DNA from: Microthrixaceae bacterium
GTDB taxonomy: Bacteria; Actinomycetota; Acidimicrobiia; Acidimicrobiales; Acidimicrobilacustridaceae
Direction: 5' to 3'
DNA: 46,183 bases
Assembly: GCA_947449015.1 (NCBI GenBank)
Contig: CANFQA010000019.1
Coordinates: 1-46,183, forward strand
The number at the start of each line of letters is the position of its first letter. Position 1 is the first letter of the stretch. This document shows positions 1-8,118 of this stretch, piece by piece. The notes beneath the pieces were generated by a model. That model was not told the DNA's origin. It worked only from the letters and a program-made list of their open reading frames with translations, and did no database searches. Made by a program: the position numbers and the translations under genes.

Positions 1-166
1 CTTGGCCGTGCGCTTTGCAGCGGTCTTCTTGGCGGGTGCCTTCTTGGCCGTGCGCTTTGCAGCGGTCTTCTTGGCGGGTGCCTTCTTGGCCGTGCGCTTT
101 GCAGCGGTCTTCTTGGCGGGTGCCTTCTTGGCCGTGCGCTTTGCAGCGGTCTTCTTGGCGGGTGCC
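1..166. repeat. Four near-complete 42-bp tandem repeats encoding AKKAPAKKTAAKRT
   Basis: Bases 1-40 (missing the first two), 41-82, 83-124 and 125-166 are identical 42-base units, followed by a shorter degenerate unit from 167. The array is in frame with the minus-strand NYN-S1 gene. Each unit adds 14 residues with six Lys/Arg. Perfect identity at third codon positions indicates recent expansion or homogenisation, and the array continues off the left edge. Confidence 0.97.
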
Positions 167-1311
167 TTCTTGGCGGTCTTGCGAACCGCAGCCTTCTTTA
201 CAGCCATCTTCGCCTCCTCGGCGTTTCCATGGGGTTGTTCATTGGTACCAACAACAACATCAACATGAATGGAAGTGTCTCGCGCAGCACCCGTTGATGC
301 AGATGAGTGCCGTGCAGAGGAAACGCTAGTCACATCTGGTGCGCGAAGTGTGGAATTCGTGTTCGAACGAGGTCGAGCGCTACCTGTCGACGTCGATGTC
401 GGCGTTGGTTGTGAGACGAGTGCAAGATCGATTCCTCGGCGCGGAGTGTCGATTGAGTAGACCGCGAACGTGTGCTCTTCGCCGAGCTTGAGAACGTCGC
501 GTGCTGTGCGAGGCGCCGGATTTCCCAGCAATTTCAAGGGGGAATAGCACCTGGCGTTTCCCACGCGCACGTAGACGCCGTGCGAGGAGAACGATTCGAT
601 GGTGCCTGACAAAGAACTTCCAATTGGATGAGCGGCGACGAACTCGAGGAAGTGCAGCGGCTCATTCAGTGGTTCGAGCGCTCGACGAGATTTTTGCTGA
701 TTCGTGCCGCGATCCTCGGAATTCGACTTCGGATCGTTCGCAGCTGTTCGTTTGTTCGCAGAACTGGACCGATCATTCTTCGATCGTTCGCGTCGCTGCT
801 GCGGTGTCTTCGTGCCGTCGGTGCTCGCAGTTGCTGCGGGTTGTGCGCGATCTTTCGAGCGCGCGTCGCGTGTTGTTCGTCGACTTACCGGACCGCGCAC
901 CGGAGTACGTAGCGCGAACACCCAGCCAACTCCCGGCACCGGCTTTCCGCCGATGAGTCGACCTTCTTCGAAGACCCACGGGCGGACGGCATGTAGCTCT
1001 TGGAAGGAGTCATTCGACAGCACAGTGGCGCCGACCTTCTCGGCGACCTGCAGGATGAAGGCATCGCCGCGGCCGATGGTGCCGGCAGGTGGGGTGACCA
1101 GTTCGCCGGCCAGAAGCGCGGCTTCGTATTCGGCGCGCTCGGACTGATCGATGCGGTTCGGGAATGTTGCATCAACGACGACAGTGATGGCGTCGACCTG
1201 ATGCTCCTCCATGAAGGAGGTGACTGCGTCATCAAGCTGGCGCAGGCTCGGTGTGGTGCGGCCCTCGGTGGCGATGTTGGAGCCATCGACGACCACATGG
1301 GATCGGATCAT
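1..1311 (-). CDS. NYN-domain ribonuclease with S1 domain and Lys/Ala repeat tail (C-terminus off window)
   Basis: I translated the minus strand from ATG at 1311 and checked every in-frame codon: there is no stop down to base 1, giving at least 437 residues. Residues 1-140 form a Zc3h12a-like NYN (PIN-fold) domain with acidic residues D9 (VVVDGSN), D47 (VVVDAT), D83 (GRGDAF) and D101 (SNDSF), the expected metal-site positions. Residues 140-214 are a polar Arg/Lys/Ser/Thr linker. Residues 215-305 resemble an S1-type RNA-binding domain (ESFSSHGVYVRVG, then RRGIDLAL). From about residue 369 the chain is a basic tail of 14-residue units AKKAPAKKTAAKRT. The family suggests an RNA endonuclease or RNA-processing factor; the target is unknown. 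A strong GAGGAGG before an internal ATG at 207 could allow a separate short Lys-rich product, but the continuous frame favours one protein. The 171 bases up to the divergent peptidase gene must hold both promoters. Confidence 0.8.
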   Translation of the reverse strand, partial: MIRSHVVVDGSNIATEGRTTPSLRQLDDAVTSFMEEHQVDAITVVVDATFPNRIDQSERAEYEAALLAGELVTPPAGTIGRGDAFILQVAEKVGATVLSNDSFQELHAVRPWVFEEGRLIGGKPVPGVGWVFALRTPVRGPVSRRTTRDARSKDRAQPAATASTDGTKTPQQRRERSKNDRSSSANKRTAANDPKSNSEDRGTNQQKSRRALEPLNEPLHFLEFVAAHPIGSSLSGTIESFSSHGVYVRVGNARCYSPLKLLGNPAPRTARDVLKLGEEHTFAVYSIDTPRRGIDLALVSQPTPTSTSTGSARPRSNTNSTLRAPDVTSVSSARHSSASTGAARDTSIHVDVVVGTNEQPHGNAEEAKMAVKKAAVRKTAKKAPAKKTAAKRTAKKAPAKKTAAKRTAKKAPAKKTAAKRTAKKAPAKKTAAKRTAK

Positions 1312-1482
1312 TGGGGGATGTAGTTCACTTCCGTTGCGGACCGCCGGACAGTTCCGGCGTGGGGCTGGGTTCGCTCGCATCCTGGGCCGAGGTTGCGAAC
1401 CCGACTACGGGTCGCTGCTCGACGTCACGGCTGCAGGGCGGATCCAAGCCACTCTGACAACCGAGAGCCTACGCTGCTCGCC

Positions 1483-2835
1483 ATGGCTGACGACATTCAG
1501 AGTCGTGAACAAGAGTGCACAGAGGTCCTTCAGGGACTCATACGCAATGCCTGTGTGAACGACGGATCAGTGACTTCCGGGGGCGAGACCCGCAGCGTCG
1601 ACCTCCTTCGCACCTATCTCGAGGGCTCAGGGCTCGATATTGAGACCTATGAGGCCGCTCCGGGCCGCAGCAGTCTGGTGGCACGCATCGAAGGAACCGA
1701 TCCTGATGCCCCCACCCTGCTGCTTATGGGCCACACCGATGTTGTCCCGGTCAACCCTGAGCACTGGCGCCACGATCCCTTTGGCGCCGAGCTCATCGAC
1801 GGCGAGATCTGGGGTCGGGGAGCTGTCGACATGCTCAATCTCACGGCCTCAATGGCGGTGGCCACCAAGCGGCTCGCCCGCTCCGGTTTTGCTCCGCGCG
1901 GCACGCTCATCTATCTGGCGGTTGCCGACGAGGAAGCCCACGGCGACTACGGCGCCGCGCACCTCATGGCCCATCAGCGCGAGGCCGTGAGCGCTGACTA
2001 CGTCATTACCGAGTCCGGCGGCATCCCCCTGCCCAGTCCCAGCGGTCTCAAACTTCCGGTGATTGTGGGTGAGAAGGGTGTGTTCAACATGCGACTCACA
2101 GTTCGCGGCACCGCCGGCCATGGTTCGCAGCCCTATCGCACCGACAATGCACTTGTGACTGCTGCAGAGGTGGTCCGACGTATCGACGCGTTCGAGCCGG
2201 CCACAAAGATCCATGAAGTCTGGAAGCGATTCATCGGCGCCATGGGCTACCCCGATGAGATCACTCAGCCGCTGCTGTCGGTCGATGCGCTTGACGCAAT
2301 GTTGGGCCAGCTCCCCATCGGCATGGGCCGCCAGTTCCATGCCTGCACCCACAACACCTATGCGCCAACGATGATGCAGGCGGGCACGAAGATCAACGTG
2401 ATCCCCGATCACGTCTCACTGGAGATCGACATCCGAACCCTCCCCGGTGAAGGGACCGACGAGGTCATGGCCGAGCTGCGTCTCGCCCTTGGTGATCTCG
2501 CCGACCGTGTGGAGTTCCACCCGGGCGCATATGACCCGTCGAGCGCGTCGCCGATTGACACGCCGCTGTGGGACACGCTTTCGCGCGTTACCCAGCGCTG
2601 GTATCCGGGCTCCGAGACAGTGCCGTTCCTGACTGTGGGCGCCACCGATTCACGGTTCTTCCGTCGGGCGAATCGCACTGCCTATGGATTCGGGCTGTTC
2701 AGCCAGAACATGACCTTCGAGGATTATGGCGCGATGTTCCACGGCGACGACGAGCGGATCGACACTGCGTCGCTCGGACTTTCGACCGAGCTCTGGGAAG
2801 TTGTGGCCGACGACCTACTTGCTGGTCGGGCCTGA
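1483..2835 (+). CDS. M20/M28-family zinc peptidase or deacylase (ArgE/DapE-like)
   Basis: A 450-residue cytosolic metallohydrolase of the M20 family, which cleaves N-acyl amino acids or small peptides using two metal ions. Visible motifs: GHTDVVPV (H84, D86), GRGAVD (D116, bridging Asp), ADEEAHGDYG (E150 general base, E151 metal ligand), the HGS of the dimerisation lid region, and a C-terminal FHGDDE supplying the last His. ATG 1483 is chosen because the upstream extension of the frame is Arg-rich and shows no family similarity. Length matches the long actinobacterial M20 enzymes. It converges on kgd with only five bases between the stops. Substrate is not predictable from sequence. Confidence 0.88.
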   Translation: MADDIQSREQECTEVLQGLIRNACVNDGSVTSGGETRSVDLLRTYLEGSGLDIETYEAAPGRSSLVARIEGTDPDAPTLLLMGHTDVVPVNPEHWRHDPFGAELIDGEIWGRGAVDMLNLTASMAVATKRLARSGFAPRGTLIYLAVADEEAHGDYGAAHLMAHQREAVSADYVITESGGIPLPSPSGLKLPVIVGEKGVFNMRLTVRGTAGHGSQPYRTDNALVTAAEVVRRIDAFEPATKIHEVWKRFIGAMGYPDEITQPLLSVDALDAMLGQLPIGMGRQFHACTHNTYAPTMMQAGTKINVIPDHVSLEIDIRTLPGEGTDEVMAELRLALGDLADRVEFHPGAYDPSSASPIDTPLWDTLSRVTQRWYPGSETVPFLTVGATDSRFFRRANRTAYGFGLFSQNMTFEDYGAMFHGDDERIDTASLGLSTELWEVVADDLLAGRA

Positions 2836-2840
2836 TCCGA

Positions 2841-5800
2841 TCAGATATCGCCGAGTGCGCTTTCCATAAGATCGTGCAACTCGGCCTTATGGATCGACAA
2901 GTTGCCGGTCGCGGGACTGGCTGATTCCTGACGACTCACCCGACGAATGTGGTGGGTGTTCTCGTGAGCCTCATAGAGACGGCCCTTGATGTGGTTCCAA
3001 GCGCCCATGTTCTCGGGTTCTTCCTGGAGCCACACGATCTCATCCGCGTTGGAGTACTTGTCGAGAATGGCGGCGACATCGTCGTAGGGCCACGGGTACA
3101 GCTGCTCGACCCGCACGACAGCAACGGGAGTCTGACGTAGATCGCGCTCGGCCAGAGCTTCGACGCCAATCTTGCCCGAGGCGAACACCACGCGGCGCAC
3201 CTCTGAGGGATCGGTCACACCGGGATCGTCGAGTACCTCCATGAAGGAACCAACGATGAGTTCAGAGACCGGTGAGCGCGAGGACTTCGCCCGCAGTCCC
3301 GACTTGGGGGTGAATACGACAAGCGGCTTGCGGATCTCTCGGCGCACCTGACGACGCAGCAGATGGAAGAACTGCGCAGCAGTCGTGGCATTGCAGACCT
3401 GAATGTTGTCGCCGGCCGAAAGCGTGAGGAACCGTTCGATACGGGCTGAGGAGTGCTCGGGCCCCTGACCCTCGTAGCCGTGCGGAAGCAGCATGACCAG
3501 ACCTGAGGTCTGACCCCACTTGTCCTCGGCGGCAACGATGAACTGATCGATGATGACCTGAGCGCCGTTCATGAAGTCGCCGAACTGGCCCTCCCACAGC
3601 ACCAAGGCGTCTTTGTTATCCACCGAGTACCCGTACTCAAAACCAAGTGCGGCGAACTCCGACAGCAATGAGTCGTAGATCCAGAACTTGGCGCCATCAC
3701 GAGCGGTGCTCTCAAGCGGGACGATGTCCTTGCCGGTTTCGTAATCGACAAGCGCGGCATGGCGATGCGAGAACGTTCCTCGACGAGAATCCTCGCCAGT
3801 GAGCCGCACCGATGTGCCCTCGTAGAGCAGCGAGCCAATGGCGAACGCCTCTCCCAGTGCCCAGTCGACCTCGCCATCAGCGGTGTACATCGAGTGGCGG
3901 CCTTCGAACTGCTTGGCCAGCTTGGGATGAACAGTGAAGCCTTCGGGGACGAACTCGAGATGTTCGAACACTGCATCAAGGGTCTCGCGGGGAACGCCAG
4001 TGTCAACATGGGCTCGCACGCCTTGGTAATGACGCTCGGGGGCGGACTCAAGCGGCGGAGGTGCGTCGTGAGAACGGGTTTCATCGAGGGCGGCCTGCAG
4101 GCGATTTTGGAAATCATCGAGTGCGGCCTCGGCCTCTTCGAGTGAGATATCGCCCTTGCGCACAAGAGTCTCGGTGTAGAGCTTGCGGACCGATCGACGA
4201 GCTTCGATGCGCTTGTACATCAGCGGCTGGGTGTAGCTCGGATCATCGCCTTCGTTGTGACCGTGGCGCCGGTAGCAAACCATGTCGATGACAACGTCTT
4301 TGTGGAACTGCTGGCGATAGGCGAACGCAAGGCGGGCCACACGAACGACGGCTTCGGGATCATCGCCGTTGACGTGGAAGATCGGTGCCTGGATCATCTT
4401 GGCCACATCGGTCGGGTACTCCGAGGAGCGGGCCTCTGTGGGGTTGGTGGTGAAACCAAGTTGGTTGTTGATGATGACGTGAATGGTTCCGCCGACTCGG
4501 TAGCCACGGATGTCTGAGAGGTTGAGGGTTTCGGCAACCACACCCTGACCAGCGAATGCAGCATCGCCATGGAGGAGAACCGAAAGCACCGGATAGTTGC
4601 CCGGAGGTTCGATGCGGTCCATCTTGGCGCGGGCCATGCCCACCACCACTGGGTCGACAGCTTCGAGATGCGAAGGATTGGCGGCGAGTTCGACGTGCAC
4701 GGTGTTGCCTGCAGGGCTGACGAACGTGCCGGTCTGGCCAAGGTGGTACTTCACATCGCCGGAACCCTGGATGGATTCTGGATCGATGTTGCCCTCGAAC
4801 TCAGTGAACAGTTGCTCATGGCTCTTGCCCACGATGTTGACCAGCACGTTGAGACGACCGCGATGGGCCATGCCAATAACTGCCGAATGCATGGAGGAAT
4901 CGGCGGCTTCGCTGAGCACGGTGTCGAGCAACGGAATTGCGGATTCCGCGCCCTCGATACCGAATCGCTTCTGGCCGAGGTACTTGGTGGCTAGGAACTT
5001 CTCAAGCGCTTCAGCAGCGTTGAGTCGATCGAGAATATGGCGCTTCTCTTCAGCAGTGAGCGAGACGGTGACGCCTTCGACCTGCTGCTGGATCCAACGC
5101 TTTTCGACCGGATCCTGAATGTGCATGTATTCGATGCCAATCGTGCGGCAGTAGGCATCGCGCAGCACGTCGAGGATCTCATCGAGCTTCATGTGCTTGC
5201 GGCCGGCGATACCGCCAGTGAGAAACACGCGATCGAGATCCCAGATCGTGAGCCCGTAGGAAGCAGGGTCAAGTTCGGGATGGAGGTAGGGCTCTTCTGC
5301 CTCGAGTGGATCGAGATCTGAGATGAGGTGACCACGGACGCGGTGCATGTTGATGAGCGTCTGCACCTGCATCTGCTTCTCGAGCAGTGCTTCCTCACGC
5401 CCAAAGGCATTGGTGTCGCGGCCCCATTCGACCGCTTCATAGGGCACGCCGAGCGAGCGGAACACATGCTCGTAGAACTCGTGCTCACCCATAAGCAGTT
5501 CGTGAACCCGTTTGAGGAACAGTCCGGACTCCGCGCCCTGAATGATGCGGTGGTCGTAGGTGGAGGTGATGGTCATGACTTTCGACAGACCAAGACCGGC
5601 AATAGTTGCTGGATCGGCACCCTGATAGGCGGCCGGGTAATCGAGCGAACCGACGCCGACGATGACGCCTTGGCCAGGCATGAGGCGCGGGACTGATTGC
5701 ACCGTTCCGATGGTTCCGGGGTTGGTGAGGCTCACGGTCACGCCGGCGAAATCGTCGGGGGTGAGCTTGTTCGAGCGGACCTTACGAATGACCTCTTCGT

Positions 5801-6431
5801 AAGCGTCAAGGAATCCGGCGAAGTCGAGGGTGTCAGCGGCCTTGATGCACGGCACTAAGAGCGATCGCGAGCCATCGGACTTCTCCTGGTCGACAGCGAG
5901 ACCGAAATTGAGGTGTTCGTGTCGGACGACATATGGCTTGCCGTCGGCCCCCTCCTGATAGGCGGAGTTCATGACCGGAATTTCTTCGACGATGGCGCGA
6001 ACGATGGCGTAGCCGATGATGTGAGTGAAACTCACCTTGCCGCTGCGCGACCTGGTCAGGAAGTTATTGATGGTTTTGCGATTGACCTCAAGCAGCTTGG
6101 CCGGCACTTCACGGAAGCTGGTGGCGGTGGGAACCGTGAGGCTGGACTCCATGTTGGTGACAATGCGGGCAGCAGCTCCGCGCAGTGGAGTGCCATTCTC
6201 GGGGGTTTCGGCGGGCGATGCTGCGGGCGCCGTTGATGGCGCACTGGCCGCTGCGCTGGGTGCGGACGAGGTCGTTGCTGCGGCACGCGGTGCTGCAGTC
6301 GGCCGATAGCCATGGAAGAACTCCTTCCAGCTATCGCTCACCGAGTTTGGGTCGATGCGGTACTGCTCGAACATTTCGTCAACGAGCCACGCATTGGGGC
6401 CCGTGATCTGGGGGGAGGAATCGTCAGCCAC
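2841..6431 (-). CDS. kgd: Multifunctional 2-oxoglutarate decarboxylase/dehydrogenase E1-E2 (Kgd)
   Basis: An 1196-residue TCA-cycle enzyme of the actinobacterial type, in which a succinyltransferase (E2) catalytic domain is fused in front of the thiamine-diphosphate E1 decarboxylase. Residues 1-43 are the conserved N-terminal segment (NAWLVDEMFEQY), 44-80 an Ala/Pro/Ser linker, about 85-330 the E2 domain with catalytic His294 in STYDHRIIQG, and the rest the E1 region with family signatures such as GMAHRGRLNVL and RRHGHNEGDDP. No lipoyl domain is present, as known for this family, which borrows lipoylated partners. Start is GTG 6431. It is divergent from the exonuclease III gene across 74 bases. 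In mycobacteria the homologue is controlled by GarA; nothing here shows that. Confidence 0.97.
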   Translation of the reverse strand: MADDSSPQITGPNAWLVDEMFEQYRIDPNSVSDSWKEFFHGYRPTAAPRAAATTSSAPSAAASAPSTAPAASPAETPENGTPLRGAAARIVTNMESSLTVPTATSFREVPAKLLEVNRKTINNFLTRSRSGKVSFTHIIGYAIVRAIVEEIPVMNSAYQEGADGKPYVVRHEHLNFGLAVDQEKSDGSRSLLVPCIKAADTLDFAGFLDAYEEVIRKVRSNKLTPDDFAGVTVSLTNPGTIGTVQSVPRLMPGQGVIVGVGSLDYPAAYQGADPATIAGLGLSKVMTITSTYDHRIIQGAESGLFLKRVHELLMGEHEFYEHVFRSLGVPYEAVEWGRDTNAFGREEALLEKQMQVQTLINMHRVRGHLISDLDPLEAEEPYLHPELDPASYGLTIWDLDRVFLTGGIAGRKHMKLDEILDVLRDAYCRTIGIEYMHIQDPVEKRWIQQQVEGVTVSLTAEEKRHILDRLNAAEALEKFLATKYLGQKRFGIEGAESAIPLLDTVLSEAADSSMHSAVIGMAHRGRLNVLVNIVGKSHEQLFTEFEGNIDPESIQGSGDVKYHLGQTGTFVSPAGNTVHVELAANPSHLEAVDPVVVGMARAKMDRIEPPGNYPVLSVLLHGDAAFAGQGVVAETLNLSDIRGYRVGGTIHVIINNQLGFTTNPTEARSSEYPTDVAKMIQAPIFHVNGDDPEAVVRVARLAFAYRQQFHKDVVIDMVCYRRHGHNEGDDPSYTQPLMYKRIEARRSVRKLYTETLVRKGDISLEEAEAALDDFQNRLQAALDETRSHDAPPPLESAPERHYQGVRAHVDTGVPRETLDAVFEHLEFVPEGFTVHPKLAKQFEGRHSMYTADGEVDWALGEAFAIGSLLYEGTSVRLTGEDSRRGTFSHRHAALVDYETGKDIVPLESTARDGAKFWIYDSLLSEFAALGFEYGYSVDNKDALVLWEGQFGDFMNGAQVIIDQFIVAAEDKWGQTSGLVMLLPHGYEGQGPEHSSARIERFLTLSAGDNIQVCNATTAAQFFHLLRRQVRREIRKPLVVFTPKSGLRAKSSRSPVSELIVGSFMEVLDDPGVTDPSEVRRVVFASGKIGVEALAERDLRQTPVAVVRVEQLYPWPYDDVAAILDKYSNADEIVWLQEEPENMGAWNHIKGRLYEAHENTHHIRRVSRQESASPATGNLSIHKAELHDLMESALGDI

Positions 6432-6505
6432 GAGGAGTCAGCCTACCGGTGTGCCGGACTGCTCTGGAGACTCCGGACCGACCACGGCCGATAGATTCCT
6501 TGATC

Positions 6506-7282
6506 ATGCTCAGACTGGCGACGTGGAATGTGAATTCGCTCAAGGCCCGGCTCCCGCGGGTTACCGAGTGGGTGGTCGAGATGGCTCCCGATGTGCTCTG
6601 CATGCAGGAGACCAAGATGAAGCAGGAGGTCTTCCCGACCGAGGTCTTTGCTGATCTGGGCTACGAGAGCGCGCATTTCGGCCAGGGCCAGTGGAACGGG
6701 GTAGCCATCATCTCGAAGGTTGGACTCACCGATGTGGTGGCCGGCTGGGAGGACGACGGTCCTGATGATCCCGAGGCTCGGTTGTTGTGGGCCACCTGTG
6801 GCGGTGTTCGTGTGGCCAGCGCCTATGTGCCGAACGGCCGGGCGCTCGACAACGACCACTACACCTACAAGCTGGCCTGGATGGCCCGTCTGCGGGAGGC
6901 GCTTGACCGTCGTGAGGACCCGGCCTCGGCAGTGGCGGTCTGCGGTGACTACAACATTGCCCCGGAGGATCGCGACGTCTGGAGCGTGGAGGCCTTCGCC
7001 GGAGCCACTCACGTGAGCGAACCCGAGCGTGCATCGCTTCGATCGCTTGAGGCATGGGGGCTGGTCGATGTGTACCGAACGTTCCACGATGAGGACAAGG
7101 TGTTCTCCTGGTGGGACTACCGGGGCGGCGACTTCCATCAGGGTCGGGGCATGCGAATCGATCTCATCATGGGCACCGCTGCAGTGGTCGAGCGGGCGCA
7201 GGACTCGATGATTGATCGCAATGCCCGCAAGGGTCAGCAGCCGAGCGACCATGCGCCGGTCATCGTGGACCTGGCTGACTGA
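6506..7282 (+). CDS. xthA: Exonuclease III (AP endonuclease)
   Basis: A 258-residue Mg-dependent AP endonuclease/3'-exonuclease for base excision repair. Family motifs in order: ATWNVNS (N8, N10 region), MQETK (E35), GDYNIAPEDRDVW (catalytic Asp/Asn), RIDLIMG and SDHAPV (Asp-His pair near the C-terminus). Length fits the 255-270 residue family. ATG 6506 is chosen because the protein starts directly with the first beta strand MLRLATWN; the in-frame extension upstream is not conserved in character. The stop overlaps the ATG of the thioesterase gene by one base, so the two are probably co-transcribed. Confidence 0.95.
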   Translation: MLRLATWNVNSLKARLPRVTEWVVEMAPDVLCMQETKMKQEVFPTEVFADLGYESAHFGQGQWNGVAIISKVGLTDVVAGWEDDGPDDPEARLLWATCGGVRVASAYVPNGRALDNDHYTYKLAWMARLREALDRREDPASAVAVCGDYNIAPEDRDVWSVEAFAGATHVSEPERASLRSLEAWGLVDVYRTFHDEDKVFSWWDYRGGDFHQGRGMRIDLIMGTAAVVERAQDSMIDRNARKGQQPSDHAPVIVDLAD

Positions 7283-8088
7283 TGCCTGATGGATCGGCAG
7301 GAGCCGAAGGAGCTGCTGGAACTGCTGGAGCCAATGGCCCGGATGGAGTGACAAAGTCGTCGTTTGACGATGGCGATGTGTTTGGCGACGGAAATGTGTT
7401 CGGCGTGGGGTCGAGTGCGCACGCGTTCGGTCCAGAGGCGATGCACGAGGTCACACCCGAGGAGTGGGCTGCGCGTCGAACCGCCGATGCGGTACGCCGA
7501 TTGATTCTGCGATTGTCGGCGACCTCGGCATCGATTGATGAGCTCGACGCGATCGCGTCCGCAGTGGATGCGGTCACCGCCACCGTTACGGAAGGCTCGC
7601 TCGATGACGGGATCGTGGCGGGTGATTTCTCGGTCATCAGTGCCACAGCAATTCGCCAGTCGCATCGATTGCGCGAGCGCAGTCCGTTCATCGGGATGGC
7701 GAATCCGGTTTCACCACCGATGCATGTGGTCTTTGCCGGGGATGCGATCGAGGCAACAGCGACCCTCGGTTCGCTGTACGAAGGTCCTCCCGGTTGTGTG
7801 CACGGGGGATTTGTCGCCGCCCTGTTTGATGAAGTGTTGGGCGCAGCGCAGGTGTACTCGGGACGCGCTGGCATGACCGGCCGATTGACCGTGCACTACC
7901 GCAGCCCCACGCCATTGAATGAACAGCTGCGTCTTGCTGCTCGATTGGTGAAGGTGGAGGGTCGCAAGATCTTCTGCACCGCCACGCTCCATGCCGGTGA
8001 ACGGTTATGCGCCGAAGCCGAAGGGCTCTTCGTCACCATCGATCTCGAACGCGTGCGGGCCATGCTGGATGCCCAGCCGGAGAACTAA
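7282..8088 (+). CDS. PaaI-like hotdog thioesterase with Gly-rich N-terminal extension
   Basis: A hotdog-fold acyl-CoA thioesterase. The C-terminal 140 residues carry the PaaI/4HBT signature GPPGCVHGGFVAALFDEVLG, followed by MTGRLTVHYRSPTP, typical of hydrolases that release CoA from short or aromatic acyl-CoA. The first 50 residues are low-complexity Gly/Ala/Asp sequence; translation might instead begin at ATG 7441 (MHEVTPEEW), which would remove it. I kept ATG 7282 because TGATG overlap with xthA suggests translational coupling. Converges on the helicase gene with 30 bases between. Confidence 0.82.
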   Translation: MPDGSAGAEGAAGTAGANGPDGVTKSSFDDGDVFGDGNVFGVGSSAHAFGPEAMHEVTPEEWAARRTADAVRRLILRLSATSASIDELDAIASAVDAVTATVTEGSLDDGIVAGDFSVISATAIRQSHRLRERSPFIGMANPVSPPMHVVFAGDAIEATATLGSLYEGPPGCVHGGFVAALFDEVLGAAQVYSGRAGMTGRLTVHYRSPTPLNEQLRLAARLVKVEGRKIFCTATLHAGERLCAEAEGLFVTIDLERVRAMLDAQPEN

Positions 8089-8118
8089 CCAACGGGCATA
8101 CGGTCGTGCTCGTGATGA

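Noticed and set aside
1-166. CRISPR-like array at the left edge
   Set aside because: The 42-base units are directly abutting with no spacers and keep a reading frame of a Lys/Ala tail; this is a coding tandem repeat.
885-1298. Minus-strand 137-codon frame within the NYN gene
   Set aside because: Pro/Ser/Arg-rich out-of-frame reading of the NYN domain; the correct frame has the VVVDGSN and SNDSF motifs.
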